The position numbers were made by a program, and so were the translations under genes. Of a stretch of 64,000 bases of DNA, positions 28,656 to 36,642 are shown piece by piece (positions within the stretch are counted from its first letter, which is position 1; every line of letters starts with the position of its first letter). This stretch comes from Pseudonocardia alaniniphila (GTDB taxonomy: Bacteria; Actinomycetota; Actinomycetes; Mycobacteriales; Pseudonocardiaceae). The stretch is taken from assembly GCF_022524485.1 (NCBI RefSeq), contig NZ_JAKXMK010000023.1, positions 145,030 to 209,029 on the forward strand. Reading direction: 5' to 3'. The notes beneath the pieces were generated by a model that ran no database searches, had not been told where the DNA came from, and was given only the letters and a program-made list of their open reading frames with translations.

Positions 28656-29045
28656 TCATAGGAGCTTGATGAGGACGGCTCCTACTGCTATGTGCATTGA
28701 CAGCAGGACCAGCTGCGACGGTCCTGTTGCTCCCGTTAGCGGTGTGATCAGCGATAGGCCTAGCACCGCCAGAGCGGTCACCGTCCACGTCCGGCGGGGG
28801 CGCGTGGCGCGGCGTTCCAGCACGGCGAGCAGAGCCCATCCGGAGAGGCCTGCGCACAGCGCCCCGGTCACCACGGCGAGTACGCCCACCGGGGTCTCCG
28901 TTCCGCCGATCGGCGTGGCCGTGAGGTCGAGCCCCGCCACCGGTACGGCGACGGCCCAGATCGCGAGCGGCGCGAGCACGGCGAGCGCCACGACGGTGGC
29001 GCGCCGGGCCGCCGAACGGGTCGAGGGTCGGGTGGTGGTGGTCAT
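28656..29045 (-). CDS. DUF6069-like four-helix membrane protein
   Basis: 129 residues with four membrane segments: VVALAVLAPLAIWAVAV, TPVGVLAVVTGALCAGLSGW, TVTALAVLGLSLITPL and VLLSMHIAVGAVLI. LSLITPLTGATGPSQLVLLSMHIAVGAVLI near the C-terminus is typical of DUF6069 proteins, whose function is unknown. ATG start in an ATGA overlap with the upstream gene, so the two membrane proteins are coupled. Both are divergent from the two-component/ABC-2 operon and may belong to its regulon. Confidence 0.75.
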   Translation of the reverse strand: MTTTTRPSTRSAARRATVVALAVLAPLAIWAVAVPVAGLDLTATPIGGTETPVGVLAVVTGALCAGLSGWALLAVLERRATRPRRTWTVTALAVLGLSLITPLTGATGPSQLVLLSMHIAVGAVLIKLL

Positions 29046-29740
29046 GCGACGGACTCCTTCATGGACGGGGCCCGGCGACGCCCGAACAGCAGGTGCCACG
29101 AGCCGGAGCGGTACAGGAAGACGTGGGTCGGGACCTGCATGGCCACGAGGGTCACGAGGGTGAGAGCGGTGTCGAGGGCCGGCACGGCCGGCACCGGCAG
29201 CGTGGCGGCCATGAGGACTCGCAGCGCGCAGTCGAGGAGCAGCACGCCGCCCCACATCACGGTGACCGACCGCCACGCGCGCCGGAAGCGTGGGTCGCTC
29301 TCCCACAGTTCGTCCATGAGGTCGGCGCGGTGTGGGAAGAGCGTCTGCGTGACCCGGAACGTCAGCGGACGGCGCAGCCACAGGCTCGCGAGCGTCCAGA
29401 CTCCGAACGGCAGGCTCAGCAGGGCGTTGCGCATCAGCAGTTCACGCGGGTCACCGGTGATCAGCGAGGCGAGGGTCCCCACCGTCATCGCGACGAAGAC
29501 CGCCAATGCCACCGGCTCGACCCGGCACCCGCGCGCCAGCGACACCACGGTCTTGATCGCGGGCGGAGCACCCGCCATGACGAGTGCGGTGAGGTCGTCG
29601 ACGCCTGCGGCGTGCAGCGCGTAGAAGAGGGCGAGAGGGGCCGCGACGTCGACGAGCAGCGTCTGCAGGCCGGAGGCGCCACCGCGGTTGCCTGATGTGG
29701 TCACAGCGGGAGCGTCGCGGGCGGGAGGCAGGGCGGGCAT
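29042..29740 (-). CDS. VC0807-like polytopic membrane protein
   Basis: 232 residues, about six membrane segments, including LLVDVAAPLALFYALHAAGV and LASLITGDPRELLMRNALLSLPFGVWTLASLW. The pattern fits the VC0807 (septation-A-like) family of unknown function. The start is uncertain: the ATG chosen and a GTG 12 codons later both lack a clear ribosome site. The gene lies divergently from the kinase gene, with the two tandem CGAC-N4-GTCG palindromes between them. Confidence 0.7.
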   Translation of the reverse strand: MPALPPARDAPAVTTSGNRGGASGLQTLLVDVAAPLALFYALHAAGVDDLTALVMAGAPPAIKTVVSLARGCRVEPVALAVFVAMTVGTLASLITGDPRELLMRNALLSLPFGVWTLASLWLRRPLTFRVTQTLFPHRADLMDELWESDPRFRRAWRSVTVMWGGVLLLDCALRVLMAATLPVPAVPALDTALTLVTLVAMQVPTHVFLYRSGSWHLLFGRRRAPSMKESVA

Positions 29741-29782
29741 CGGCCGGACGCTCGTGCGGGTGCCACTCCCGTCGCCGCCGGG

Positions 29783-29834
29783 TTCGACTTTTGTCGGGGT
29801 CCGCTGTGGATTCGACTTTTGTCGGTGTTCCGCT
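29783..29834. promoter_or_regulatory. Two tandem palindromic boxes (CGACTTTTGTCG) in a divergent promoter
   Basis: TTCGACTTTTGTCGG occurs at 29783 and again 28 bases later at 29811, each copy followed by a similar GT-CCGCT stretch. The core CGAC-N4-GTCG is an inverted repeat, and 28 bases is close to three helical turns, so two dimers could bind the same face. The boxes lie between the VC0807-like gene and the kinase gene, so autoregulation by the NarL-type regulator encoded downstream is the simplest reading. Confidence 0.6.
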
Positions 29835-29862
29835 CGCCGCCTGCGGCCCTACTCTCCCCGGC

Positions 29863-31005
29863 GTGAAGCGGGACGGTGGCGGCTGTTCGTCCGCGCGCGG
29901 AATTGCGATCCTCACCGTGGTCGGCACGGTTTTCGTCACGCTGACGATCATCGGCCGGGCCGACAGCGGCCACGCGGTGCTTCCGCTGGACATCATCGCC
30001 GGCGTCCTCGCGTGCACGCTGCTGCCCCTGTTGCTGCGGTGGCCGATCCCCGCTGCGGTGGCGCTCGCGATACTGGCCGCGTTCTCGCCTGCCGCAACAC
30101 CGCCGTCCACCATCGGCACCCTGCACATCGCCCGGGAGCGACCGGTCGCGTCGGCCGTCGGGTTCGGGTTGATCGGGCTCGCCGCCCACGCGGTCCAGGG
30201 CCTGTTGCGACCCGCGCCGGGCCTGTCCTACGAATGGTGGCTCGTCCTCGCGCTCGTCACGCACGCAGCGCTCGTGGCGTGGGGTGCTTTCGCCCGGGCG
30301 CGGCGCGCGCTCATCGAGTCGCTGCGGGAGCGGGCCCGCCGGGCCGAGGACGAGCAGGCCCAGCGCGTCGCCGCTGCGCGTGCACACGAACGCACCCTGA
30401 TCGCCCGCGAGATGCACGACGTGCTGGCCCACCGGCTCTCCCTGGTGGCGGCGTCGGCAGGTGCTCTGGAGTACCGCCCCGACTCCTCACCCGAGCAGCT
30501 CGCCAAGGTGGCGGGTGTCGTCCGGGCGGGCGTGCACCAGGCGCTGGAGGAGCTGCGCGAGGTGATCGGGGTGCTGCGCGCCGACGGCACCGACCCCGCC
30601 GCCGACGCTCCGCAGCCGACGCTCACCGACCTGCCCGCCCTGCTGGACGAGTCCCGGGCCGCAGGGGTGGTTCTCGACGTGGACAACTGGGTCGCCGACC
30701 CGTCGAGCACGCCGGAGGGCACGGGACGTTCGGCGTACCGGATCATCCAGGAGGGCCTGACCAACGCCCGCAAGCACGCGCCGGGCCGTCCCGTCCACGT
30801 CCAGGTCGACGGTGGTCCGGGCGACGGCCTACTGATCGACATCCGCAACCTCCTGCCCGACCAGCCGCCGGACTCGCCTCCCGGCAGCGGCACCGGTCTC
30901 GTCGGCCTGGCCGAGCGGGCCCAGCTCGCGGGCGGGCGCCTCGGGCACGGGGTGACCCCGGACGGGGAGTTCCGGCTGCACGCGGCGCTACCGTGGCCCG
31001 GGTGA
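29863..31005 (+). CDS. Sensor histidine kinase (HisKA_3 type)
   Basis: 380 residues. The N-terminal half has about five membrane segments with little outside loop (for example GIAILTVVGTVFVTLTIIG, WWLVLALVTHAALVAWGAF), the intramembrane-sensing layout. The phosphorylated His is in LIAREMHDVLAHRLSLVA; ATP-binding boxes are IIQEGLTNARKHA and GSGTGLVGLAERAQL. The GTG start places the first membrane segment about 15 residues in; an in-frame extension upstream is Arg-rich and crosses the repeat boxes, so it is rejected. The stop overlaps the regulator start (GTGA). Similar kinases often sense cell-envelope antibiotics next to ABC exporters. Confidence 0.9.
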   Translation: MKRDGGGCSSARGIAILTVVGTVFVTLTIIGRADSGHAVLPLDIIAGVLACTLLPLLLRWPIPAAVALAILAAFSPAATPPSTIGTLHIARERPVASAVGFGLIGLAAHAVQGLLRPAPGLSYEWWLVLALVTHAALVAWGAFARARRALIESLRERARRAEDEQAQRVAAARAHERTLIAREMHDVLAHRLSLVAASAGALEYRPDSSPEQLAKVAGVVRAGVHQALEELREVIGVLRADGTDPAADAPQPTLTDLPALLDESRAAGVVLDVDNWVADPSSTPEGTGRSAYRIIQEGLTNARKHAPGRPVHVQVDGGPGDGLLIDIRNLLPDQPPDSPPGSGTGLVGLAERAQLAGGRLGHGVTPDGEFRLHAALPWPG

Positions 31006-31667
31006 TCACCAGGTCGGACGGAACAGTGCGGGTGCTCGTCGTCGACGACGACCCCCTGGTGCGCGGGGCGCTCACGATGATGCTGGACGGAGCTGCCGGG
31101 ATCTCGGTGGTCGGCGAGGCAGGCGACGGCGACGAGGTGCCCGCGGTGGTCGATGCGCACGCACCGGACGTCGTCCTGATGGACCTGCGGATGCCGAGGG
31201 TGAACGGGATCGCCGCCACCCGGCGGCTGCGGGCCCGGCCGCAGCCGCCCGAGGTGGTCGTCCTGACCACGTTCGACACCGACGAGAACGTGCTCAGGGC
31301 GCTGCGCGCCGGCGCCAGCGGGTTCCTGCTCAAGGACACCCCGCCCGCTCAGATCGTCGACGCGGTCCGGCGGGTGGCGGCGGGCGATCCCATCCTGTCC
31401 CCGGGCGTCACCCGGCGGCTGATGGACCGGGTCACCGCGGAGACGGGCTCCCACGAGCAGGCCCGCGCCACCCTGCGCGCGCTCAGCCCGCGCGAGCACG
31501 AGGTGGCGATCGAGGTGGCCAGAGGACGCTCCAACGCGGAGATCGCGGAGGGGCTCGGCATGACCGTCGCAACGGTCAAGGCTCACGTCTCCCACGTGCT
31601 GACGAAGCTCCACCTCGGCAACCGCACCCAGATCGCGCTGCTCGTCCACGACGCAGGCCTGGTCTGA
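31002..31667 (+). CDS. NarL/LuxR-family response regulator
   Basis: 221 residues. The receiver domain has acidic residues D15-D16, phosphoacceptor D61 in VLMDLRMP, VVLTTFDTD and the conserved Lys in GFLLKDTPP. The C-terminal GerE helix-turn-helix is intact (LSPREHEVAIEVARGRSNAEI, VATVKAHVSHVLTKL). GTG start in the GTGA overlap with the kinase stop. Only 49 bases separate it from the first ABC-2 permease, so the regulator probably shares its transcript with the exporter. The tandem palindromes upstream of the kinase are its best candidate target. Confidence 0.93.
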   Translation: MITRSDGTVRVLVVDDDPLVRGALTMMLDGAAGISVVGEAGDGDEVPAVVDAHAPDVVLMDLRMPRVNGIAATRRLRARPQPPEVVVLTTFDTDENVLRALRAGASGFLLKDTPPAQIVDAVRRVAAGDPILSPGVTRRLMDRVTAETGSHEQARATLRALSPREHEVAIEVARGRSNAEIAEGLGMTVATVKAHVSHVLTKLHLGNRTQIALLVHDAGLV

Positions 31668-31716
31668 GCCCGCACGGCGCGAAAACCGGTTGCGGCCGGT
31701 CGTAACGTCGACGGAC

Positions 31717-32502
31717 GTGCTCGCGCCCTATCCGCAGCTCGTCGCCGCGGGCTACCGGCGATACGCGAGCTATCGCCAGGCGACCTTCGCCGGGCTCGCC
31801 ACCAACACCGTGTTCGGTCTCCTGCGGGCCGCCGTGCTGGTCGCCGTGCTGGACCAGCGCGGCACGGTCGCCGGCTACGACGTGCCCACCGCCATCACCT
31901 ACGTCTGGCTCGGCCAGGGCCTGATCAGCGTCGTGATGCTGTGGGGCGACCAGGAGCTGGCCCGGCGGGTCCGGACCGGCGACGTCGTCGTCGACCTGGG
32001 GCGACCATGGGACCTGCAGGCCGCGCTGCTCTCCACCGACCTCGGCCGTGCCTGCCACGCCGTCGTGCTGCGCTTGGTCCCGCCCGCCGCGTTCGGGGCG
32101 GTGTTCTTCCCGTTCCGGTGGCCCGAGCGGCCGGACACGTGGCTCTGGTTCAGCGTGTCCGTCCTGCTCGCGGTGGTGGTGAGCTTCGGGATCCGTTTCC
32201 TGCTCAACGCGAGCGCCTTCTGGCTGCTCGACGTGCGCGGCGTGATCGCCGTCTGGGGAGTCGCCGGCGGGGTCCTGAGCGGCCTCGTGATGCCGTTGGC
32301 GTGGTTCCCGGAGTGGGCGCGGACGGTGCTGTGGCTGACCCCGTTCCCGTCACTCTTCCAGAGCCCGATCGACGTGTTCACCGAGCGCGGCAACGCTCTC
32401 GGCGTGGTCGCCGTCCAGCTCGGCTGGGCCGCGCTGCTCCTCGTGGTCGGCCGGGCCGTCCTGGCCCGTGGCACGCGGCGGCTGGTGGTGCAAGGTGGCT
32501 GA
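31717..32502 (+). CDS. ABC-2-type exporter permease (COG4587-like)
   Basis: 261 residues with six membrane segments, the usual ABC-2 size. YRRYASYRQATFAGLATNTVFGLLRAAVLVAVLDQ at the start and ASAFWLLDVRGVIAVWGVAGGVLSGLVMPLAWFP later are typical of the COG4587 subfamily, always paired with COG3694 and COG4586 proteins as here. The GTG start is preferred over a TTG nine codons earlier. Its stop lies 8 bases inside the next permease gene. The substrate is unknown; the neighbouring sensor pair suggests export of a toxic compound or lipid. Confidence 0.88.
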   Translation: MLAPYPQLVAAGYRRYASYRQATFAGLATNTVFGLLRAAVLVAVLDQRGTVAGYDVPTAITYVWLGQGLISVVMLWGDQELARRVRTGDVVVDLGRPWDLQAALLSTDLGRACHAVVLRLVPPAAFGAVFFPFRWPERPDTWLWFSVSVLLAVVVSFGIRFLLNASAFWLLDVRGVIAVWGVAGGVLSGLVMPLAWFPEWARTVLWLTPFPSLFQSPIDVFTERGNALGVVAVQLGWAALLLVVGRAVLARGTRRLVVQGG

Positions 32503-33310
32503 GCTCCGGGTCGGCGCGGGGAGCATCTACCCGCGGATCGTCGCGTCGCGCATCCGCAGCCAGCTCGCCTATCCGGCGTCGTTCGCGCTCGACGTCGTCG
32601 CGCAGTTCATCGGGCAGAGCATCGAGCTGATCGTGATCCTCGTCGTGTTCACGCAGGTCAGCTCGCTCGGCGGGTTCTCGGCAGGAGAGGTCGTGCTGAT
32701 CTACGGCCTCTCCGCCACGGCGTTCGGGCTCGCCGACCTCTCCGTCGGCCAGGTGGAGGAGCTGCCCACCTACATCCGCACCGGCGAGTTCGACGTCATG
32801 CTGCTGCGCCCGCTCGGCACCCTGCCGCAGCTGCTGTCGGCGGACGTCGCGCTGAAGCGGCTGGGCCGCGTCGCCGCCGGACTGGGCGTGCTGGTGTGGT
32901 CGTTCGTCACCCTCGACATCGACTGGACACCGGCCCGCGTGGCCCTCGCCGTGATCGCCCCGCTCGCAGGGGCGGTCATCCTCTCGTCGATGTGGGTGGC
33001 GGCGAACGCCGTCTCGTTCTGGTTCGTCGACGGTCGCGAGTTCGCGAACTCCGTCACCTACGGGTCGAGCTTCTCCACCTCCTACCCGATCACGATCTAC
33101 GGCCCATGGCTGCGACGGGTCATGTGCTACGCCGTGCCCGCGGCGTTCGTGGCGTACTTCCCGGCGATCGGGCTCCTGGGCCGGCCCGATCCGCTCGGGC
33201 TGCCCGAGGTGCTGCAGTGGAGCTCCCCGCTCGTCGCGGTGGTGGCGGTGACCGGGGCAGGACTCGTCTGGCGCACGGGCGTACGGCACTACCAGGGGAC
33301 GGGTTCATGA
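32495..33310 (+). CDS. ABC-2-type exporter permease (COG3694-like)
   Basis: 271 residues, six membrane segments, second permease of the exporter. Characteristic pieces are SRIRSQLAYPASFALDVVAQFIGQSIELIVILVVF, the cytoplasmic ELPTYIRTGEFDVMLLRPLG, and DGREFANSVTYGSSFSTSYPITIYGPWLR. The GTG start overlaps the end of the first permease by 8 bases, and the stop overlaps the ATPase start by ATGA, so all three subunits are translated together. Confidence 0.9.
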   Translation: MAELRVGAGSIYPRIVASRIRSQLAYPASFALDVVAQFIGQSIELIVILVVFTQVSSLGGFSAGEVVLIYGLSATAFGLADLSVGQVEELPTYIRTGEFDVMLLRPLGTLPQLLSADVALKRLGRVAAGLGVLVWSFVTLDIDWTPARVALAVIAPLAGAVILSSMWVAANAVSFWFVDGREFANSVTYGSSFSTSYPITIYGPWLRRVMCYAVPAAFVAYFPAIGLLGRPDPLGLPEVLQWSSPLVAVVAVTGAGLVWRTGVRHYQGTGS

Positions 33311-34251
33311 TCATCCAGACGGAGGCGCTGCGCCGGGACTTCCTGGTCGGCACCCGGCTGCGCAGGCAGCGCGTCACCGCGGTCGAGGACGTGACCATCT
33401 CCGTCGCGCGGGGGGAGGCGGTGGGCTTCCTCGGCCCGAACGGCGCAGGCAAGTCCACCACGATCAAGATGCTGACCGGGGTGCTCGTGCCCACGTCGGG
33501 TCGGGCGAACGTGTGCGGACTCGACCCGGTGCGCCGACGCCGCGAACTGGCCCGGCGCATCGGCGTGGTGTTCGGGCAGCGCAGCCAGCTGTGGTGGGAC
33601 CTGCCGCTGCGGGACAGCTTCGACCTGCACGCCGCGATCCACCGCGTGCCCGCCGCCCGCTACCGGGAGCGGGTCGACGAGTGCGTCGAGCTGCTCGACA
33701 TGGCGAGCTTTCTCGCCACACCCGTCCGGCAGCTCTCACTGGGCCAGCGGATGCGCGGAGAGGTCACCGCGGCGCTGCTGCACGCGCCCGAGCTCCTCGT
33801 GCTCGACGAGCCGACGATCGGCCTCGACCTCACGAGCAAGGAGCGACTGCGCTCGTTCCTCTCCGAGGTGAACGCGCGCGGGGACGTCACGCTGCTGCTC
33901 ACCACCCACGACCTGCCCGACGTCGAACGGCTCTGCCGGCGGGTGGTCGTCATCGATCAGGGCCGCGTGCTGGTGGACGACGAGCTGGCGGCACTGCGAC
34001 AGGGCTTCGCCGGCCATCGTGTGCTGGTCGTCGAACTGGTGGAGCCCGTGCCGCCGCTGCACGGCCTCGCAGGCGTCGTCGACGTCACGGTGGAGGCCCA
34101 GGGGCTGCGGCAACGCCTGGAGTTCTCGCCGGGTGCCACCACGGCCGCCGAGCTGATCGGGACCGTCGCCCAGCAGGTGGAGCTGCGCGACGTCTCCGTC
34201 GTCGAGCCGTCGATCGAGGACCTCGTGCGCACGCTCTACTACTCGCACTGA
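33307..34251 (+). CDS. ABC exporter ATP-binding protein (COG4586-like)
   Basis: 314 residues. Walker A is GPNGAGKST, the Q-loop is GVVFGQRSQLWWDLP (a W-rich form special to COG4586), the signature is LSLGQRMRGEV, Walker B is LLVLDEPTIGLD and the switch His is in LTTHDL. A C-terminal extension of about 80 residues after the ATPase core is usual in this group. Gene order here is permease, permease, ATPase, with the sensor pair in front. The gene is convergent with the DUF2252 gene, one base apart, with no terminator between them. Confidence 0.93.
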   Translation: MIIQTEALRRDFLVGTRLRRQRVTAVEDVTISVARGEAVGFLGPNGAGKSTTIKMLTGVLVPTSGRANVCGLDPVRRRRELARRIGVVFGQRSQLWWDLPLRDSFDLHAAIHRVPAARYRERVDECVELLDMASFLATPVRQLSLGQRMRGEVTAALLHAPELLVLDEPTIGLDLTSKERLRSFLSEVNARGDVTLLLTTHDLPDVERLCRRVVVIDQGRVLVDDELAALRQGFAGHRVLVVELVEPVPPLHGLAGVVDVTVEAQGLRQRLEFSPGATTAAELIGTVAQQVELRDVSVVEPSIEDLVRTLYYSH

Positions 34252-34252
34252 C

Positions 34253-35560
34253 TCAGGACGTGCTCGCGACCCCGGGGATCGCGCCACCGCGGAACGCGTC
34301 GACGAACAGCGCATGGTCGGCCCGCACCTGCGCCGCGTAGCTGTGGGCGAAGTCCACCACCCACGCCACGAACGCGTCGGCGCGCCCGCCGACCACCCGC
34401 ATGATCGCTTCCTCGGTCTGGAACGGGACGAGCGAATGGTCGGCATCGGAGTCGGCCACGCAGTGCACCTTCGCGGTCGCCCGGCCCAGGTAGTCCACCA
34501 CCGGCCCGATCTCCGAGGGCTCGGTGAGCTCCGACCAGTCCAGGTCGGCCTGGTAGGGCGACACCTCGCTGACCACGAACCCGACCCCGTCGAGATCCGT
34601 CCACCCCAGCAGCGGGTCGGCGTGGGCCTGCAGCGCACGATGGGACAGCACCGTGCGATGCCCGTGGTGCTGGAACGCCGCTGCGATCGCCGGATCGGTC
34701 ACCACCCGGGAGGGCGCGGCGACGTTGCCCTGCTTCATCGACAGCACCACGTCGTTGTCCAACGCTTGGTTGTAGCCCTCGATCAGCACCGTGTACGCGG
34801 GGAGGCCCGCGCTGCCGATGCCGAACCCGGAACGCCCCGCCACGTCCTTGACCGTGTACGTCACCCCGCGGAACCGCTTCGACGGCGGGATCGTCTCGAT
34901 GTAGCGCTCCACCGCGTCGACCACCGCGGCGCGCTCACCGTCGTCCAGCCGCCGCAGGCCGGGCACGTCCCGCAGCCTCCTGTCGAACCCTTCGGTCTCG
35001 GTGATCCCGTCGAGCAGCGCCACCCGCGTGCGCAGCCGGGCCAGCTGCAGCACCTCGTGCACCACGCCGTCGGTGGTGCCCAGGCGCAGCGAGAAGCTGC
35101 GGTCGTCGGCCTGGTCGACGAACCATCGCACCTGGTCCAGATACGCCCGCACGTACCGCTGCACGAGGACCGTGATGTCGTCGTCCGAGATCGCCTTGCG
35201 CCACCCCAGCAGCGCGAGACTCGCAGCGAAACGCGTGACGTCCCAGGTGAAGTGCCCGACGTAGGCCTCGTCGAAGTCGTTGACGTCGAAGATCAGCACC
35301 CCGTCGCCGTCCATGTAGGTGCCGAAGTTCTCGGCGTGCAGGTCACCCTGGATCCACACGCGGCTCGTCCGCTCGTCGGCCCACGGGTCGTCGGACTCCG
35401 CCACGTCGGCGTAGAACAGGCATGCGCTGCCGCGGTAGAACGCGAACGGGTCGGCGGCCATCTTGCGAAACTTCGTGCGGAACGCGGCCGGGTCGGCCGC
35501 CATCAGGTCCGAGAACGCTTCCACCAACGTGCCGACGATCTGTGCCGAACGGTCCGCCAT
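34253..35560 (-). CDS. DUF2252-family protein (kinase-like fold)
   Basis: 435 residues, the usual length. It shows the aminoglycoside-phosphotransferase-like block: WIQGDLHAENFGTYMDGDG followed by FDVNDFDEAYVGHFTWDVTRFAASL, which carries the presumed catalytic and metal-binding Asp residues, and the later GIGSAGLPAYTVLIEGYNQ and VLSMKQGNVAAPSRV. Soluble. The substrate of DUF2252 proteins is not established. No operon partner; a 48-base gap precedes it on the far side. Confidence 0.88.
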   Translation of the reverse strand: MADRSAQIVGTLVEAFSDLMAADPAAFRTKFRKMAADPFAFYRGSACLFYADVAESDDPWADERTSRVWIQGDLHAENFGTYMDGDGVLIFDVNDFDEAYVGHFTWDVTRFAASLALLGWRKAISDDDITVLVQRYVRAYLDQVRWFVDQADDRSFSLRLGTTDGVVHEVLQLARLRTRVALLDGITETEGFDRRLRDVPGLRRLDDGERAAVVDAVERYIETIPPSKRFRGVTYTVKDVAGRSGFGIGSAGLPAYTVLIEGYNQALDNDVVLSMKQGNVAAPSRVVTDPAIAAAFQHHGHRTVLSHRALQAHADPLLGWTDLDGVGFVVSEVSPYQADLDWSELTEPSEIGPVVDYLGRATAKVHCVADSDADHSLVPFQTEEAIMRVVGGRADAFVAWVVDFAHSYAAQVRADHALFVDAFRGGAIPGVASTS

Positions 35561-35608
35561 GCCTAGATCATGCCGGGAAGTGCAGATCGACAGGTGAACC
35601 CGACGCGA

Positions 35609-36211
35609 TCAATCCCGCATCGAGCGAGCGGGGAACTCGACGGACGCCGCACCGTCCGGGAGCGGCACCCGGAGCACCCGCATCTGCAGAGCCAGCAGCG
35701 AGTAGTAGCCGACGAGCGTGGTCAGCTCCACCGCGCCCGGCTCCCCGAGGCGCTCGACGACCTCCGTCCACGCCGCATCGTCGACGTCTCCGGTGGTGAG
35801 CAACTGCCCGACAGCCGTGGCGGCAGCCCGTTCCGCCGGGTCGTGCGGCTCGACGGCGTCGCCGACCCGCACCGCTTCGACCAGTGCATCCGGCAGACCG
35901 ACGCTCAGCGCGAGCGGTGCGTGCGCGTGCCACTCGAAGGCAGCGCGGTGGTGCGCGGCGACGAGCAGGGTCGCGAGCTCGCGGACCCGATCGGACAGCA
36001 CGCCCTGGTACCGCAACGCCGCTCCCACACCCTGCAGGGCCGCACCGCTGCGCGGCGCACGGAGCATCGCGTCGAACGGCCCGAGCAAGCTGCCGTCCGC
36101 CGCGCGGTCGACCGGGCGCGGACGCGCGTCCAACGCCGCGAGCAGCGCACGCTGATCGTCATCGAGTTCGGCGGGGAGCAGGGGGCGCAGTCGTCGGGTC
36201 ACGGGGCCCAC
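35609..36211 (-). CDS. Carboxymuconolactone decarboxylase/AhpD-fold protein
   Basis: 200 residues. RVRELATLLVAAHHRAAFEWHAHAPLALSVGLPDALVEAVRVG is the alkylhydroperoxidase-D-like helical core. The redox CxxC pair of true AhpD is absent, because His replaces it (AAHHRAAFEWH), so this is the peroxidase-negative decarboxylase-like branch. It starts at GTG and is separated by 13 bases from the DUF3017 gene on the same strand; it may be on the folD transcript. The substrate is unknown. Confidence 0.8.
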   Translation of the reverse strand: MGPVTRRLRPLLPAELDDDQRALLAALDARPRPVDRAADGSLLGPFDAMLRAPRSGAALQGVGAALRYQGVLSDRVRELATLLVAAHHRAAFEWHAHAPLALSVGLPDALVEAVRVGDAVEPHDPAERAAATAVGQLLTTGDVDDAAWTEVVERLGEPGAVELTTLVGYYSLLALQMRVLRVPLPDGAASVEFPARSMRD

Positions 36212-36224
36212 GCTGCCCTGCCGA

Positions 36225-36521
36225 TCAGCCGAAGTCGAACGAACCGCGCGTGATCGTCACCGCCAGCACCGAGATGACCACGCCGAAGGCGGAGTAGCAC
36301 AGGACGTCGACCGGCCGGCTACGAATCGCCAGCAGGCCGACGCGGTCCACCGGGAGCAGGACGCGCAGCACGGCCGCCACGATCAGTGCGCCGCCGAGCA
36401 GCACCGCCCCTTCGCGCCAGTGCTGCGTGAGCACGCGCATCATGCCCAGCGCCGCGATGACCAGCACCAAGGTCATCGGTGCGTGCACCGGAAGCCGCGA
36501 GCGGAAGTTGACCACGCTCAC
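36225..36521 (-). CDS. DUF3017 small membrane protein
   Basis: 98 residues, three membrane segments (MTLVLVIAALGMMRVL, GAVLLGGALIVAAVLRVLL, VDVLCYSAFGVVISVLAVTI). Proteins of this family lie next to folD in many actinobacteria, as here. GTG start; no ribosome site is obvious. The function is unknown. The 98 bases between it and folD are filled by three short repeats. Confidence 0.8.
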   Translation of the reverse strand: MSVVNFRSRLPVHAPMTLVLVIAALGMMRVLTQHWREGAVLLGGALIVAAVLRVLLPVDRVGLLAIRSRPVDVLCYSAFGVVISVLAVTITRGSFDFG

Positions 36522-36544
36522 GCCCCGGCTGCCCGTCCGGCATC

Positions 36545-36642
36545 GATGCTCACTCCGACATGCTCCGTTCGGTTCAGAAGGTCAAGCTCACTTCGACAAG
36601 CTTCGTTCGGTCTCGATGCTCACTTCGACAAGCTTCGTTCGG
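36545..36642 (-). repeat. Three degenerate direct repeats reaching into the end of folD
   Basis: Copies at 36545-36572, 36584-36610 and 36615-36642 share the pattern GCTCACTTCGACAAGCTTCG then TTCGG (the first copy is diverged). On the coding strand this reads CCGAACGAAGCTTGTCGAAG then TGAGC. The third copy contains the folD stop codon and its last five codons (RSLSK). Similar short elements are scattered in actinobacterial genomes (recollection, not checked). Confidence 0.65.

Noticed and set aside
29695..29862. An upstream extension of the kinase gene by 56 codons
   Set aside because: The extra residues are Arg/Cys-rich, cross the divergent regulatory boxes and would put a non-family segment before the first membrane helix.
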